From Rhizobium herbae (GTDB lineage: Bacteria; Pseudomonadota; Alphaproteobacteria; Rhizobiales; Rhizobiaceae): 64,000 nt of DNA. A program made the translations under genes and the position numbers. The stretch is from NCBI RefSeq assembly GCF_019511375.1, contig NZ_JAEUAO010000005.1, positions 248,001 to 312,000 on the forward strand, read 5' to 3'. How positions within the stretch are numbered: position 1 is the stretch's first letter; every line of letters starts with the position of its first letter. The notes below the pieces were generated by a model. The model worked only from the letters and a program-made list of their open reading frames with translations, was not told the DNA's origin and made no database searches. Below, one piece after another: positions 26,624-35,521 of this stretch.

Positions 26624-27418
26624 TCAGCCGATCAGCAGCGCGTCGTCGTCCAGCGTCTGGCCGCGGATGCGGCGGAACATGGCGATGAGATCCTCGACCT
26701 GCAGCGTCTTGCGGCTGTCGCCGGAAACGTCGAGCACGACTTCGCCGGCGTGCAGCATGATCGTGCGGTGACCGAAATCGAGCGCCTGGCGCATCGAGTG
26801 GGTGACCATCAGCGCCGTCAACTTGCGTTCGGAGACGATCTTCTGGGTAAGGTTCATGATGAACTCGGCCATGCCGGGATCGAGCGCTGCCGTGTGTTCG
26901 TCGAGCAGCAGCACTTCGGAGCCGGCGAGCGTCGCCATCACCAGCGAGACGGCCTGGCGCTGGCCGCCCGAGAGCAGGTCCATGCGGTCGCCCATGCGGT
27001 TTTCGAGGCCGAGGTTGAGTTCGGCGATGCGTTCGCGGAAATGCGCGCGGCGTTTGGCCCCGAGTGCCGGCGTCAGCCCGCGGCTTTCGCCGCGTCTTGC
27101 GGCAAGCGCCAGGTTTTCCTCGATCGACAGCGCGCCGCAGCTTCCCGCCAGCGGGTCCTGGAAGACGCGGGCAACGAGCCCGGCGCGGGCGGCGGTTCCC
27201 TTGCGGGTGACGTCCACGTTGCCGATCGTCACCTGCCCGGCGGTCGGCAGCACGTCGCCGGCGAGAACGCCAAGCACGGTCGATTTGCCGGCGCCGTTCG
27301 AGCCGATGACGGTAACGAAGGTGCCTTCCTCGATGGTGAGGCTGACGCCATTCAGCGCCTGCTTCTGCAGCGGCGTGCCCTTGCCGAAGACGACCTGGAT
27401 ATTGTCGAGCTTGATCAT
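26624..27418 (-). CDS. ABC transporter ATP-binding protein (partner of LivH-like permease)
   Basis: A 264-residue ATPase: Walker A 'GSNGAGKST', Q-loop 'RVFQDPLAG', signature 'LLSGGQRQAVSL', Walker B 'EVLLLDEHTAALDP' and switch His 'MVTHSM'. Note 'DEHTAALDP', typical of the ATPases that serve TrpX/YtrX-type uptake systems. It overlaps the permease gene by 4 bp. Forms an importer with the two upstream minus-strand genes. Substrate unproven; relatives import aromatic amino acids or purine-like compounds. Confidence 0.9.
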   Translation of the reverse strand: MIKLDNIQVVFGKGTPLQKQALNGVSLTIEEGTFVTVIGSNGAGKSTVLGVLAGDVLPTAGQVTIGNVDVTRKGTAARAGLVARVFQDPLAGSCGALSIEENLALAARRGESRGLTPALGAKRRAHFRERIAELNLGLENRMGDRMDLLSGGQRQAVSLVMATLAGSEVLLLDEHTAALDPGMAEFIMNLTQKIVSERKLTALMVTHSMRQALDFGHRTIMLHAGEVVLDVSGDSRKTLQVEDLIAMFRRIRGQTLDDDALLIG

Positions 27419-28293
27419 GCGGCACCTCCGCGGCGCAGGCGGGGAAGAACGAGGGCGACGGTGACGAGTGCTGCGGTGACCAGGTTGAGGTCGGAGGCCT
27501 GCAGCCCCAGCATGTCGGTCGACAGCGCGAGCTGGATGGCGATGCGATAGAGGATCGAGCCGAGCACGCAGCCGGCAAGCGCGATCAGGATGCCGCGGCT
27601 GCCGAGCAGGGTTTCACCGATGATGACTGCAGCAAGCCCAACGACGATGGTGCCGACGCCGGATGTGACATCGGCAAAGCCGTTCGTCTGGGCAAACAGC
27701 GCGCCGCCGAGTGCGACCAGCGCGTTCGACATCGCCATGCCGAGATAGATCTGGCGGCTGGTGTCGACGCCCTGCGCCCGGGCCATGCGCGCATTGGCGC
27801 CGGTTGCCCGCATGGCAAGCCCGGCGTCACTTTCAAGGAAGCGCCACACGGCAAGCGCCGCGACCACCACCAGCAGGCCGACGAACAGCGGTCGGACATA
27901 GAAATCGCGCAGTCCGAGGCCGTAAAAGGGCGAAAGCATCGTGTCGGCATTGATCAGCGCGACGTTCGGCTTGCCCATGACGCGCAGATTGACCGAGAAC
28001 AGCGCAATCATTGTCAGGATCGAAGCCAAGAGATTGAGGATGCGGAAGCGCACGTTAAGGATGGCCGTGACGATCCCGGCGCCGGCACCGGCAGCCATGG
28101 CGACGCCGGCGGCAAGCCAGGGATTGACGCCGGCGATGATCAGCACAGCGGTCACTGCGGCGCCGAGTGGAAATGAGCCATCCACGGTCAGGTCCGGAAA
28201 GTCGAGCACGCGGAAGGCGAGGAACACGCCGATGGCGACGAAGGCATAGACGAGCCCAAGCTCCACCGCTCCCCAGAAGGCAATTTGGCTCAC
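27415..28293 (-). CDS. ABC transporter permease, LivH-like
   Basis: A 292-residue membrane protein with about eight hydrophobic segments and the BPD_transp_2 fold; 'LDFPDLTVDGSFPLGAAVTA' and 'MRATGANARMARAQGVDTSR' (the cytoplasmic coupling loop) are characteristic of the permeases paired with ABC_sub_bind (TrpX-like) proteins. Overlaps the ATPase gene by 4 bp, and lies 282 bp downstream of the binding-protein gene, the gap holding a hairpin and a repeat element. Confidence 0.9.
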   Translation of the reverse strand: MSQIAFWGAVELGLVYAFVAIGVFLAFRVLDFPDLTVDGSFPLGAAVTAVLIIAGVNPWLAAGVAMAAGAGAGIVTAILNVRFRILNLLASILTMIALFSVNLRVMGKPNVALINADTMLSPFYGLGLRDFYVRPLFVGLLVVVAALAVWRFLESDAGLAMRATGANARMARAQGVDTSRQIYLGMAMSNALVALGGALFAQTNGFADVTSGVGTIVVGLAAVIIGETLLGSRGILIALAGCVLGSILYRIAIQLALSTDMLGLQASDLNLVTAALVTVALVLPRLRRGGAA

Positions 28294-28348
28294 CGCTGTT
28301 AGTCCTCTTCTCTTGACGTCTTTAAAACAAAATCCACGACAGCGGTCG

Positions 28349-28467
28349 CCCCCTCTGCCCTGCCGGGCATCTCCCCCTCAAGGGGGGAGATGGAGTGGGG
28401 TTGGCCTCTCGCTCCCGATCTCCCCCCTTGAGGGGGAGATGTCACGAAGTGACAGAGGGGGGTATTC
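28349..28467. repeat. Rhizobial inverted repeat, same family as the copies inside ftsY
   Basis: Left arm 28349-28393 carries CCCCTCTGCCCTGCCGGGCA followed by TCTCCCCCTCAAGGGGGGAG; right arm 28418-28467 carries the complementary pattern ending in CAGAGGGGGG, with a small GTCACGAAGTGAC hairpin near its end. Over about 43 bp the left arm differs from the ftsY copy at 50271 by a single base. It sits between the binding-protein and permease genes, where it could lower downstream expression. Confidence 0.8.
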
Positions 28468-28504
28468 TTGACGCCGTCGTGTGAAACGGCGCTTGTTTAC
28501 AGAT

Positions 28505-28535
28505 GAACCGCCCCCGTATGGAAGGTGGGCGGTTC
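28505..28535 (-). terminator. Intercistronic hairpin after the binding-protein gene
   Basis: GAACCGCCC (28505-28513) pairs with GGGCGGTTC (28527-28535). There is no strong T run on the minus strand, so it may be a partial terminator or an RNA-stabilising hairpin that keeps binding-protein mRNA more abundant than permease mRNA. Confidence 0.6.
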
Positions 28536-28575
28536 GAAATCAATCCGATTGTGCCAGGCGTGAGGCGATGCGCGC

Positions 28576-29529
28576 CTATTCGATGACGCGCGTGGCGCGG
28601 CCGAGCACGCTTTCGGGGAAGGTCACGCCCATCTTCGAGGCGGCAGCCTTGTTGATGACGAGATCGGTGCCGGCCGCGACCTTGACGGCGATATCGCCCG
28701 GGTTTTCACCCTTGAGGACACGCACGACGACATCGCCAGTCTGCTTGCCGACATCATGGTAGTTGAAGCCGAGAGCAGCGACCGCGCCGCGGGAAACGGA
28801 GTCCGTATCGGCCGTGAAGAGCGGCAGCTTGGCTTCCTCGGCGACGGCGACAGCACCTTCGAGCGCCGAGATGATGGTGTTGTCGGTCGGGATATAGATG
28901 ACGTCGGCGCGACCGACGAGGGCGCGAGCGGCGCCCTGGACTTCAGCGGACTTCGTCGCGGCGGATTCGACGACGGCCAGGCCGGCCTTCTCGGCTTGCG
29001 TCTTCAGAACGGCGAGCAGCGACACCGAGTTCGCCTCGCCGGAATTGTAGAGATAGCCGATCGATTTCACGTTCGGCAGGATTTCCTTGATAAGCGCGAC
29101 ATGCTCGGCAACCGGCGACAAATCGGAGAGACCGGTGACGTTGCCGCCCGGCTTGTCCATGTCGTTCACGAGCTGCGCGCCGAGCGGATCGGACACGGCG
29201 GTGAAGACGACCGGAATGTCGCGCGTCGAGGAGACCACCGCCTGCGCCGAGGGCGTCGAGATCGGAACGATGACGTCCGGTCCTTCGCCGGCGAACTGGC
29301 GGGCGATCTGTGCTGCCGTCGCCGGATTGCCCTGGGCGGACTCATAGAGGAACTTGAGGTTTTCGCCTTCCTTGTAGCCGGCGCCGGCCAGTGCTTCCTT
29401 GACACCGTCACGCACGGCATCGAGCGCAGGGTGTTCGACGATGGCGGTGACGGCGACGGTCACTTCGTCTGCCCGGGCGGGAAGGGCAAGGGCGACGGTT
29501 GCTGCGAGAGCAAGCAGGATTGAGCGCAT
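28576..29529 (-). CDS. ABC transporter substrate-binding protein (ABC_sub_bind / TrpX-like)
   Basis: A 317-residue periplasmic protein with signal peptide (residues 1-20, 'LLALAATVALALPARA'). 'VAVTAIVEHPALDAVRDGVK', 'VIVPISTPSAQAVVSSTRDI' and 'VFTAVSDPLGAQLV' are family hallmarks of pfam04392, whose studied members bind tryptophan or tyrosine. First gene of the transporter operon; the other two follow after a hairpin and repeat. Ligand is inferred only as a class. Confidence 0.9.
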   Translation of the reverse strand: MRSILLALAATVALALPARADEVTVAVTAIVEHPALDAVRDGVKEALAGAGYKEGENLKFLYESAQGNPATAAQIARQFAGEGPDVIVPISTPSAQAVVSSTRDIPVVFTAVSDPLGAQLVNDMDKPGGNVTGLSDLSPVAEHVALIKEILPNVKSIGYLYNSGEANSVSLLAVLKTQAEKAGLAVVESAATKSAEVQGAARALVGRADVIYIPTDNTIISALEGAVAVAEEAKLPLFTADTDSVSRGAVAALGFNYHDVGKQTGDVVVRVLKGENPGDIAVKVAAGTDLVINKAAASKMGVTFPESVLGRATRVIE

Positions 29530-29622
29530 GGGTATCCTCCGGGACTGATTTTTGGCCTTCTTTAGGAAGCGCGACAGGCTAAATCAATCGAATTGGAGAC
29601 CGGCATTCATCAAATTTGCTGA

Positions 29623-30855
29623 TCAATCCTCGCCGTGATTGGCGATCATCATGGCCTCGAAGGCCATGCGGTCGACCTTGCGCATGCGCTCGGATTCGGA
29701 TTTCAGCTGGCCGCAGGCGGCGAGAATGTCGCGGCCACGGGGCGTGCGGATCGGCGAGGCGTAGCCGGCGGCGTTGATGAAGTCGGCAAATTGTTCGATG
29801 TGCTCCCAGGAGGAACACTGGTAGTTCGTGCCGGGCCAGGGATTGAAGGGGATGAGGTTGATCTTGGCGGGAATGCCCTTCAGGAGCCGCACCAGTTCCT
29901 TGGCATCTTCAAGCGAATCGTTGACGCCCTCGAGCATCACATATTCGAAGGTGATGCGGCGCGCGTTCGACAGGCCGGGATAGGCGCGGCAGGCATCGAG
30001 CAGGTCCTTCAGCGGATATTTCTTGTTGATCGGCACCAGCATGTCGCGCAGGTCGTCGCGCACGGCATGCAGCGAGATCGCCAGCATGACGCCGAGCTCT
30101 GCGCCGGTGCGGTGGATTTCCGGAACGATGCCGGAGGTCGAGAGCGTCACGCGCCGCTTCGACAGCGAGAGCCCATCCCCGTCGGTGGCGATCAGAAGCG
30201 CCGTCTTGACGTTTTCGAAATTGTAGAGCGGCTCGCCCATGCCCATCATGACGACGTTGGAGACCTTGCGGCCCTCGGCGGGCACGATGGCGCCGGCCGG
30301 CGTATCACGGTCGGGGAAATCGCCCAGCCGGTCGCGGGCCAGCAGAAGCTGCGCCAGGATTTCCTCGGCCGTCAGGTTGCGCACCAGCTTCTGCGTGCCG
30401 GTGTGGCAGAAGGAACAGGTGAGCGTGCAACCGACCTGGCTCGATATACACAGCGTGCCGCGGCCTTCCTCGGGAATGTAGACGGTCTCGATCTCGACGG
30501 GCCGACCGGCGCCGCGCGGGGGGAAGCGCAACAGCCACTTGCGGGTGCCGTCGGTCGAGATCTGCTCCTCGACGATTTCCGGCCGGGCGATGGTGAAATG
30601 CTTCTTCAGCATCTCGCGCATGTCCTTCGACACATTGGTCATGTGGTCGAAGTCGGAGACGCCGCGTACATAGAGCCAGTGCCAGAGCTGGCTCACCCGC
30701 ATCTTCACCTGCTTCTGCGGAACGCCGATCTCGAGCAGGGCCGTACCCATGTCCTCGCGCGAGAGGCCGATCAGCGACGGCATTTCGGCCGCCATGGCCG
30801 GGCGGATCGGCGCCTTCAAGGGGTGGTCCAGATTGAGTGCTTCAGTCGCGGCCAT
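29623..30855 (-). CDS. rlmN: Dual-specificity 23S rRNA/tRNA adenine-C2 methyltransferase
   Basis: Radical-SAM enzyme that methylates C2 of A2503 in 23S rRNA and A37 in tRNAs. The 410-residue protein shows the iron-sulfur motif '[11 protein letters not shown]', '[16 protein letters not shown]' and the C-terminal '[11 protein letters not shown]' whose Cys takes part in methyl transfer. ATG 30855 is chosen; a further upstream ATG (30897) adds 14 unconserved residues. Confidence 0.95.
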   Translation of the reverse strand: MAATEALNLDHPLKAPIRPAMAAEMPSLIGLSREDMGTALLEIGVPQKQVKMRVSQLWHWLYVRGVSDFDHMTNVSKDMREMLKKHFTIARPEIVEEQISTDGTRKWLLRFPPRGAGRPVEIETVYIPEEGRGTLCISSQVGCTLTCSFCHTGTQKLVRNLTAEEILAQLLLARDRLGDFPDRDTPAGAIVPAEGRKVSNVVMMGMGEPLYNFENVKTALLIATDGDGLSLSKRRVTLSTSGIVPEIHRTGAELGVMLAISLHAVRDDLRDMLVPINKKYPLKDLLDACRAYPGLSNARRITFEYVMLEGVNDSLEDAKELVRLLKGIPAKINLIPFNPWPGTNYQCSSWEHIEQFADFINAAGYASPIRTPRGRDILAACGQLKSESERMRKVDRMAFEAMMIANHGED

Positions 30856-31070
30856 TCTCGCCAGTTCCTGTGTCCGAGATACGCAAGGACCGTTCAAGCG
30901 CTTTCGCTTGCATCAATGCGTAAATTACTGAGATCAGAGTTCGGTTGCCGCGTTCTGGGATCGTCGGGCGTCCGCGCAGCCATGTTGGAGCGGGCCTTTA
31001 GCATGGTTTTCGCCCGTCGTCACCCTCCCGCATATCAGGGTAGATCTGCGAAAACACGAACCTCAACGGC

Positions 31071-31095
31071 AAAAGGCCGGCAAGCCGGCCTTTTT
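31071..31095. terminator. Bidirectional terminator downstream of the ialB-like gene
   Basis: AAAAGGCCGGC (31071-31081) and GCCGGCCTTTTT (31084-31095) form a near-perfect stem with a two-base loop; T/A runs on both sides suit both strands. Lies 26 bp after the stop codon of the gene at 31121. Confidence 0.85.
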
Positions 31096-31120
31096 AAACG
31101 TTCAGCAGGTGCGAAACCCC

Positions 31121-31624
31121 TTACTTGCAGCCTTCGATCTGCTTCAGCGCGGCCGAAATGCCCGACAGGGAATAGGAGTAGGCCGTCGGCGTGCCCTTGC
31201 GCGATTTTGCGGCAACCGACATGGCCTTGCCGGATTTCATCGCGGCGACGAGCGCCGGCTCTTCGGCGGCATTCTCGACCCAGGCGGAATTGCCCTTGGT
31301 GAACATCACGAAATCCTTGGCGTCGATGGTGACGGTCACCTTCGAATTCTCCTGCAGCGGATAGCCCATCATGGCCTGCGGCTCGTAGGAGATGTTCTGG
31401 CCCGGACGCTGCGACACGAGGAAGAAGATATCGCCATGGTCGACATTGGCCGGGCTCTTTTCCTTCGGTACCGAAAGAACGTAGCAGACCTTGCTGGAAC
31501 CGGAGGTATAGGAATAGGCACCCCAGGCATTGAACTGCTGGATACGGGTCGGCGACTGGGCCGAGGCCACGCCGGCCAACGCCGTCACGAGTGCGAGTGC
31601 GGTGATGAGCTTTCTTACAAACAT
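31121..31624 (-). CDS. Invasion-associated locus B (IalB) family periplasmic protein
   Basis: A 167-residue secreted protein. Signal peptide at residues 1-22 ('LITALALVTALAGVASA'), then an IalB-type beta-rich domain with 'FNAWGAYSYTSGSSKVCYVL', 'HGDIFFLVSQRPGQNISYEP' and 'FVMFTKGNSAWVENAAEE'. Two cysteines (in 'KVCYV' and at 'IEGCK') probably form a disulfide. Named from Bartonella, where IalB affects erythrocyte entry; in free-living rhizobia the role is unknown. ATG 31624 directly precedes the signal peptide. Confidence 0.85.
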   Translation of the reverse strand: MFVRKLITALALVTALAGVASAQSPTRIQQFNAWGAYSYTSGSSKVCYVLSVPKEKSPANVDHGDIFFLVSQRPGQNISYEPQAMMGYPLQENSKVTVTIDAKDFVMFTKGNSAWVENAAEEPALVAAMKSGKAMSVAAKSRKGTPTAYSYSLSGISAALKQIEGCK

Positions 31625-32105
31625 CTTGTCCTGCCGGTTTCTTGGGCGCCGGTGCCCGATCAGCATCAGCCGGGCAACGCATGGTCATGATTTGATTTAT
31701 TTTGACTTAATTCAGGTTACCAAACCGTCAACATTCTCTGAATTCACTGCGCACCCGCTTTAATACGGAACACATTGCGACGCAAATCCTGCTTCACGTC
31801 CGGCTTTGCAAGATCTTCCGGCCAGCCAGGGCGCGCCCGAACGATGCCAGCCCGGTTGCTTCACGGTTTTGCGAAAATCCAGGGAACGGTTCCCGGCGAG
31901 AACTGCCGAATTCCGTCTGCCGTGCGCGCGTGGCTTGCTGAGCCTTTGCCCATCAGCCAAAACGTGCCCGACGCGCGTTTATGTCATAAAGAATCAGGCA
32001 AGAGTTTGACCTTCGAAAAAAGCCTCGTGTCTGGCAGAAGTTAGCCAGAAAACATGGGGAGCAGGGCGGGTAGCAGGCCGGCATTTCGTCAGGCGCGCGA
32101 GCGGC
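31625..32105. other. 481 bp intergenic region without recognised gene
   Basis: Holds the upstream region of the ialB-like gene (AT-rich around 31690-31740, likely its promoter) and the downstream side of the YkvA-like gene. Open frames here (up to about 89 codons) lack ribosome sites and protein-like composition. No repeat or RNA motif recognised. Confidence 0.4.
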
Positions 32106-32504
32106 TCAGTCGGGCAGTCTGTCCTGCAAGGCCTCGTCCGCCCTTACGTAGTGCTGTTCCTTGATCTGGCCGCTGATCGCGGCAAAAGCGGCCGTCAGCA
32201 CGGCGATGTCATCCGAAAAGCCGACCATGGCCAGAACGTCCGGAATGAAATCGAACGGCAAGACGAAATAGGCGAGCGCGCCAAGAAGGATGCCGCGGGT
32301 GCGCATCGGCGTCGCCGGGTCCATGGCGCAATAATAGGCGGCAACGAGGTCGCGGCTGAACGGCACCTGCCGCATCGCGCGCTTGAGAGTCGGCCAGAAC
32401 CGGCGCTCGACCTTGCGGGCCTTTGCCTCCTGCTCGCTCTCCTCGCCAGGCAGCAGAATCTCGCCGATCTTGACGTCATCCATCTTCTTCGTCTCGTCCT
32501 TCAT
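32106..32504 (-). CDS. YkvA/DUF1232 family membrane protein
   Basis: A 132-residue protein. The hallmark DUF1232 segment 'GALAYFVLPFDFIPDVLAMV' followed by GFSDDIAVLTA is at about residues 74-104 and may lie in the membrane. The N-terminal part is charged. Members are widespread small proteins of unknown function, sometimes linked to membrane-associated stress responses. Followed on the same strand region by phhB upstream with 27 bp between them. Confidence 0.85.
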   Translation of the reverse strand: MKDETKKMDDVKIGEILLPGEESEQEAKARKVERRFWPTLKRAMRQVPFSRDLVAAYYCAMDPATPMRTRGILLGALAYFVLPFDFIPDVLAMVGFSDDIAVLTAAFAAISGQIKEQHYVRADEALQDRLPD

Positions 32505-32531
32505 GGAAAAGCATATGGGTGAGCGGGGCGC

Positions 32532-32864
32532 CTATTTCAAATGGGCTTCCTTCATATGGTCGGGCATGCGCCCGGCTGCCGCGCGGTCCATTCTGCCGGC
32601 GAGCTTGAAGTCCAGTTCGGTCAGCCCGCCCGTATCATGGGTGGTCAGCGTCACGTCCACCTTGTTGTAGACATTGAACCATTCGGGGTGATGGCCGAAC
32701 TTCTCCGCCGCAAGCGCGCATTCGCTCATGAAGCCGAAGGCTTCGACAAAGCTCCTGAACCGGAAGGTCTTCCAGATCGAAAGGCCATCTTCAGCAAGCA
32801 CCCAGCCCTCCATCTTGTGCAGGTTCTCGGTAACGGTCTCCGGGCTGAGCTTTTCCTGTTTCAT
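32532..32864 (-). CDS. phhB: Pterin-4a-carbinolamine dehydratase
   Basis: A 110-residue enzyme that recycles tetrahydrobiopterin by dehydrating the 4a-carbinolamine. The family motif '[20 protein letters not shown]' with its His-His-Pro-Glu-Trp core is at about residues 55-74, followed by '[17 protein letters not shown]'. AAGGGGA stands before ATG 32864. No phenylalanine hydroxylase gene is nearby in the window, so it may support another pterin-dependent step. Confidence 0.94.
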   Translation of the reverse strand: MKQEKLSPETVTENLHKMEGWVLAEDGLSIWKTFRFRSFVEAFGFMSECALAAEKFGHHPEWFNVYNKVDVTLTTHDTGGLTELDFKLAGRMDRAAAGRMPDHMKEAHLK

Positions 32865-32952
32865 GACGATCCCCTTTTGTGACGGCAACATTGCGGTTTC
32901 ACAACGCGACAGCCTTGGATAGGTTCAATTTTTCTCCTGCCGGTTGGATAGC

Positions 32953-33417
32953 ATGAAACCTGTCAGAATTCTCTTTGTCTGTCTCGGCAATATCTGCCGT
33001 TCGCCGCTGGCCGAAGGCATTCTGCGGCATCTGTCGCTGGGTTACCCCGTCGATATCGATTCCGCCGGAACCGGCGGCTGGCACATCGGTGACCTGCCGG
33101 ATCCTCGCTCGATTGCGGTCGCACGGCGCCACGGCGTCGATATTGCCGGCCAGCGCGGCCGCAAGATCGATGCCGGCGATTTTGCGGCCTTCGATCTGAT
33201 CTTTGCAATGGACCGGAACAATCTGGCGACGCTGCGCGCGCTCGCACCGCCGGCCGCGCAGCACAAGCTGCATCTCTTCCTCGGCTATACGCTGGGCGTC
33301 GAGCGCGACGTGCCCGACCCCTATTATGGAGGCCCGGAAGGCTTCGATGCCGTCTACAGCATGCTCTTCGAAGGCTGCTCTTCGCTGATCGGCAGGCTGG
33401 AAGAAATCGGCTCGTAG
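32953..33417 (+). CDS. Low-molecular-weight protein-tyrosine phosphatase
   Basis: A 154-residue cytoplasmic phosphatase. The P-loop 'VCLGNICRSPLAEG' gives nucleophile Cys10, Cys15 and Arg16; the general acid is Asp122 in 'VPDPYYGGPEGFD'. Standalone location, not in an exopolysaccharide operon, suggests a housekeeping rather than Wzb-type role. ATG 32953 is preferred over a TTG 9 bp upstream. Its 3' end overlaps the convergent RNA-ligase-like gene by 64 bp. Confidence 0.94.
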   Translation: MKPVRILFVCLGNICRSPLAEGILRHLSLGYPVDIDSAGTGGWHIGDLPDPRSIAVARRHGVDIAGQRGRKIDAGDFAAFDLIFAMDRNNLATLRALAPPAAQHKLHLFLGYTLGVERDVPDPYYGGPEGFDAVYSMLFEGCSSLIGRLEEIGS

Positions 33418-33944
33418 AGCGGGAAGACCTCCTCGGTGATGTAGGGGCCGCCGCCGATCGAATCGCGCGACGAGAGGAGCACGAAGCGCGAGACGGTGAA
33501 GGGGTTGGTGTAGAAGCCGCCGCGTCCTGACAGGTACCCGACGACGTCCTCGACCCGCGACGAGCGCAGCCGCGCGAGCGTCACATGCGGCGTGAACTTG
33601 CGCGGGTCGGCCGGAAGGCCCAGCCTCTGGCAGATACGCTCGATTTCGGCCTGGAGGGCATAAAGTTCCGGCGGGTTGCTGACCCCGGCCCAGACGGAAT
33701 GCGGCTTCTTCGAACCGAAGGCGCCGGTGCCGGTCAGCTGCAGCTGGAATTCCGGGCGTTCGATGCGGTCAAGCCGGTCGACGATCTCGTCTGCGGTCCG
33801 GTTGTCGACGTCACCGATGAAGCGGAGTGTGATGTGGTAATTCTCCACATCGATCCAACGGGCACCGGGAAGACCACCACGTAACAATGAAAGGCTCATT
33901 GCGGCATTACGCGGAATCTCGAGGGCGGTGAAAAGTCTCGGCAT
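33354..33944 (-). CDS. thpR: RNA 2',3'-cyclic phosphodiesterase (2'-5' RNA ligase family)
   Basis: A 196-residue 2H phosphoesterase. Both catalytic HxT motifs are seen: 'NYHITLRFIGD' (His37) and 'FTPHVTLARL' (His120). These enzymes open 2',3'-cyclic phosphates and can ligate tRNA halves. The last 20 residues ('SSSLPISEEQPSKSML') are encoded within the convergent phosphatase gene and look unconserved, so the true functional end is about residue 176. Confidence 0.9.
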   Translation of the reverse strand: MPRLFTALEIPRNAAMSLSLLRGGLPGARWIDVENYHITLRFIGDVDNRTADEIVDRLDRIERPEFQLQLTGTGAFGSKKPHSVWAGVSNPPELYALQAEIERICQRLGLPADPRKFTPHVTLARLRSSRVEDVVGYLSGRGGFYTNPFTVSRFVLLSSRDSIGGGPYITEEVFPLYEPISSSLPISEEQPSKSML

Positions 33945-34080
33945 AACGAGCTCCCCGAATCTCTGGCAGATATCGTCAGCGAATCACGCTTGACATCTGC
34001 ACGCAACTATAATTTCGCACCTGCAATATTTATCCAACTCAATTATCAGTCGTTGAACAAGAGATTGTTTGTTTTGTTCC

Positions 34081-34722
34081 TCAGCCTCCCGTTGAAAGCG
34101 ATTGTACGAAGCGTTCGGCGACCGGCAGGAAGCGCTCGACCATGACGCCGATGCCGTCGCCGTTCGGATGCATGCCATCCTCGATCTTCAGCTTCGCATT
34201 CTCCACGACGCCGTCAAGAAAAAACGGATAGAGTTCCGCACCATAGGCCCTGGCGAGCTCCGGATAGATCGGATTGAACCGGCTCGCATAGTCGTCGCCC
34301 ATGTTCGGCGGCGCCAGCATGCCGACCAGGAGAACCGGGATGCCGCGCGATTTAAGCTTCTCGATCATGGCTATCAGGTTCTTGCGGCTTTCTTCGGGCG
34401 GGATGCCGCGCAGCGCGTCGTTGGCGCCGAGTTCGAGGATCACGCCCTTGGTGCCGTCCGGCACCGACCAGTCGATCCGCGCCAGCCCGCCCGAGGTCGT
34501 GTCGCCGGAAACGCCGGCATTGGCGATCGTCACGTCATGGCCCTTCGCGCGCAGGGCCTTTTCCAGACGGGCGGGAAAGGCGTCTTCCGGCGGCAATTGG
34601 TAGCCTGCCATCAGGCTGTCGCCAAAGCCGACGAGATTGAGCGTGGCGGAACGGGCCGGGATCGAGGTGATCACAATTGCCGTGATCGCCAACAAAAAAA
34701 CCATCAAACCTTTTATTCGCAT
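34081..34722 (-). CDS. tesA: SGNH-type arylesterase / lysophospholipase, TesA-like
   Basis: A 213-residue periplasmic esterase. Signal peptide residues 1-25 ('LMVFLLAITAIVITSIPARS'). GDSL blocks: 'GFGDSLMAGY' (catalytic Ser), block II Gly in 'GVSGDTTSG', block III 'LGANDALRG' (Asn), block V 'DGMHPNGDG' (Asp-His). Divergent from an ABC ATPase/permease pair, the same layout as tesA-ybbAP in E. coli. ATG 34722 begins at the signal peptide; ATG 34749 is an alternative. Confidence 0.92.
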   Translation of the reverse strand: MRIKGLMVFLLAITAIVITSIPARSATLNLVGFGDSLMAGYQLPPEDAFPARLEKALRAKGHDVTIANAGVSGDTTSGGLARIDWSVPDGTKGVILELGANDALRGIPPEESRKNLIAMIEKLKSRGIPVLLVGMLAPPNMGDDYASRFNPIYPELARAYGAELYPFFLDGVVENAKLKIEDGMHPNGDGIGVMVERFLPVAERFVQSLSTGG

Positions 34723-34807
34723 GAATGCGCCCTTAAATCGGTACAACATCAGCCGCTCCGGCAATTCCCATATCCTGAATATAGGACAGTTTCCCTTGGC
34801 AAAAACC

Positions 34808-35521
34808 ATGATCGAACTGAAAAATGCGGATCTGACACTCGGCCAGGCCGCCGCGTCCGTTCATGTGCTGAAGGGAATGGACCTGACCATCGGAGCCGGT
34901 GAGTCTGTCGGCATCGTCGGTCCCTCGGGCTCCGGCAAGTCGACGCTGCTGATGGTTCTTGCCGGTCTGGAGCGTCTCGACAGCGGTGAAATCATCATCG
35001 ACGGCACGCCGCTGCACGGCTTGAGCGAAGACCGGGTGGCGGAATTCCGCGGCCGCAATATCGGCATCGTCTTCCAATCCTTCCACCTCATCCCGAACAT
35101 GACGGCGCTCGAAAATGTCGCCGTGCCGCTCGAGCTTGCCAATGTCCGCAACGCCTTTGAAATCGCTCGTCACGAGCTCGCCTCCGTCGGCCTCGGGGAG
35201 CGGCTGTCGCATTATCCCGGCCAGCTCTCCGGCGGCGAGCAGCAGCGCGTGGCGATCGCGCGCGCCCTGGCGCCGGCGCCGAAACTGCTGATCGCCGACG
35301 AGCCCACCGGCAATCTCGATGCCGAAACCGGCCGCCAGGTGGCCGATCTCATCTTCTCCAAGCAGGCCGAGCGCGACATGACGCTGGTCCTCGTGACCCA
35401 TGATGCCTCGCTTGCCGCCCGCTGCTCGCGCCAGGTGCGGGTTCGCTCTGGTGAGATCGTTTCCGGCTCGGGTCATGACCCGGCTCTTGCCGCATCGCTG
35501 TCGAAGGCGGTTTCCGCATGA
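34808..35521 (+). CDS. ybbA: ABC transporter ATP-binding protein, YbbA-like
   Basis: A 237-residue ATPase of the LolD/MacB class: Walker A '[11 protein letters not shown]', signature '[15 protein letters not shown]', Walker B '[12 protein letters not shown]', and switch 'LVTHD'. It overlaps the permease gene by 4 bp. ATG 34808 is used; a TTG 9 bp upstream is a possible alternative. With YbbP it likely forms a mechanotransmission-type (non-transporting or lipid-handling) complex that works with the periplasmic esterase encoded divergently. Confidence 0.92.
   Translation: MIELKNADLTLGQAAASVHVLKGMDLTIGAGESVGIVGPSGSGKSTLLMVLAGLERLDSGEIIIDGTPLHGLSEDRVAEFRGRNIGIVFQSFHLIPNMTALENVAVPLELANVRNAFEIARHELASVGLGERLSHYPGQLSGGEQQRVAIARALAPAPKLLIADEPTGNLDAETGRQVADLIFSKQAERDMTLVLVTHDASLAARCSRQVRVRSGEIVSGSGHDPALAASLSKAVSA

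Noticed and set aside
26538-27578. A 346-codon minus-strand frame across the ABC ATPase gene
   Set aside because: Rich in Arg/Pro/Ala and without motifs; the true frame 26624-27418 contains Walker A, signature and Walker B.
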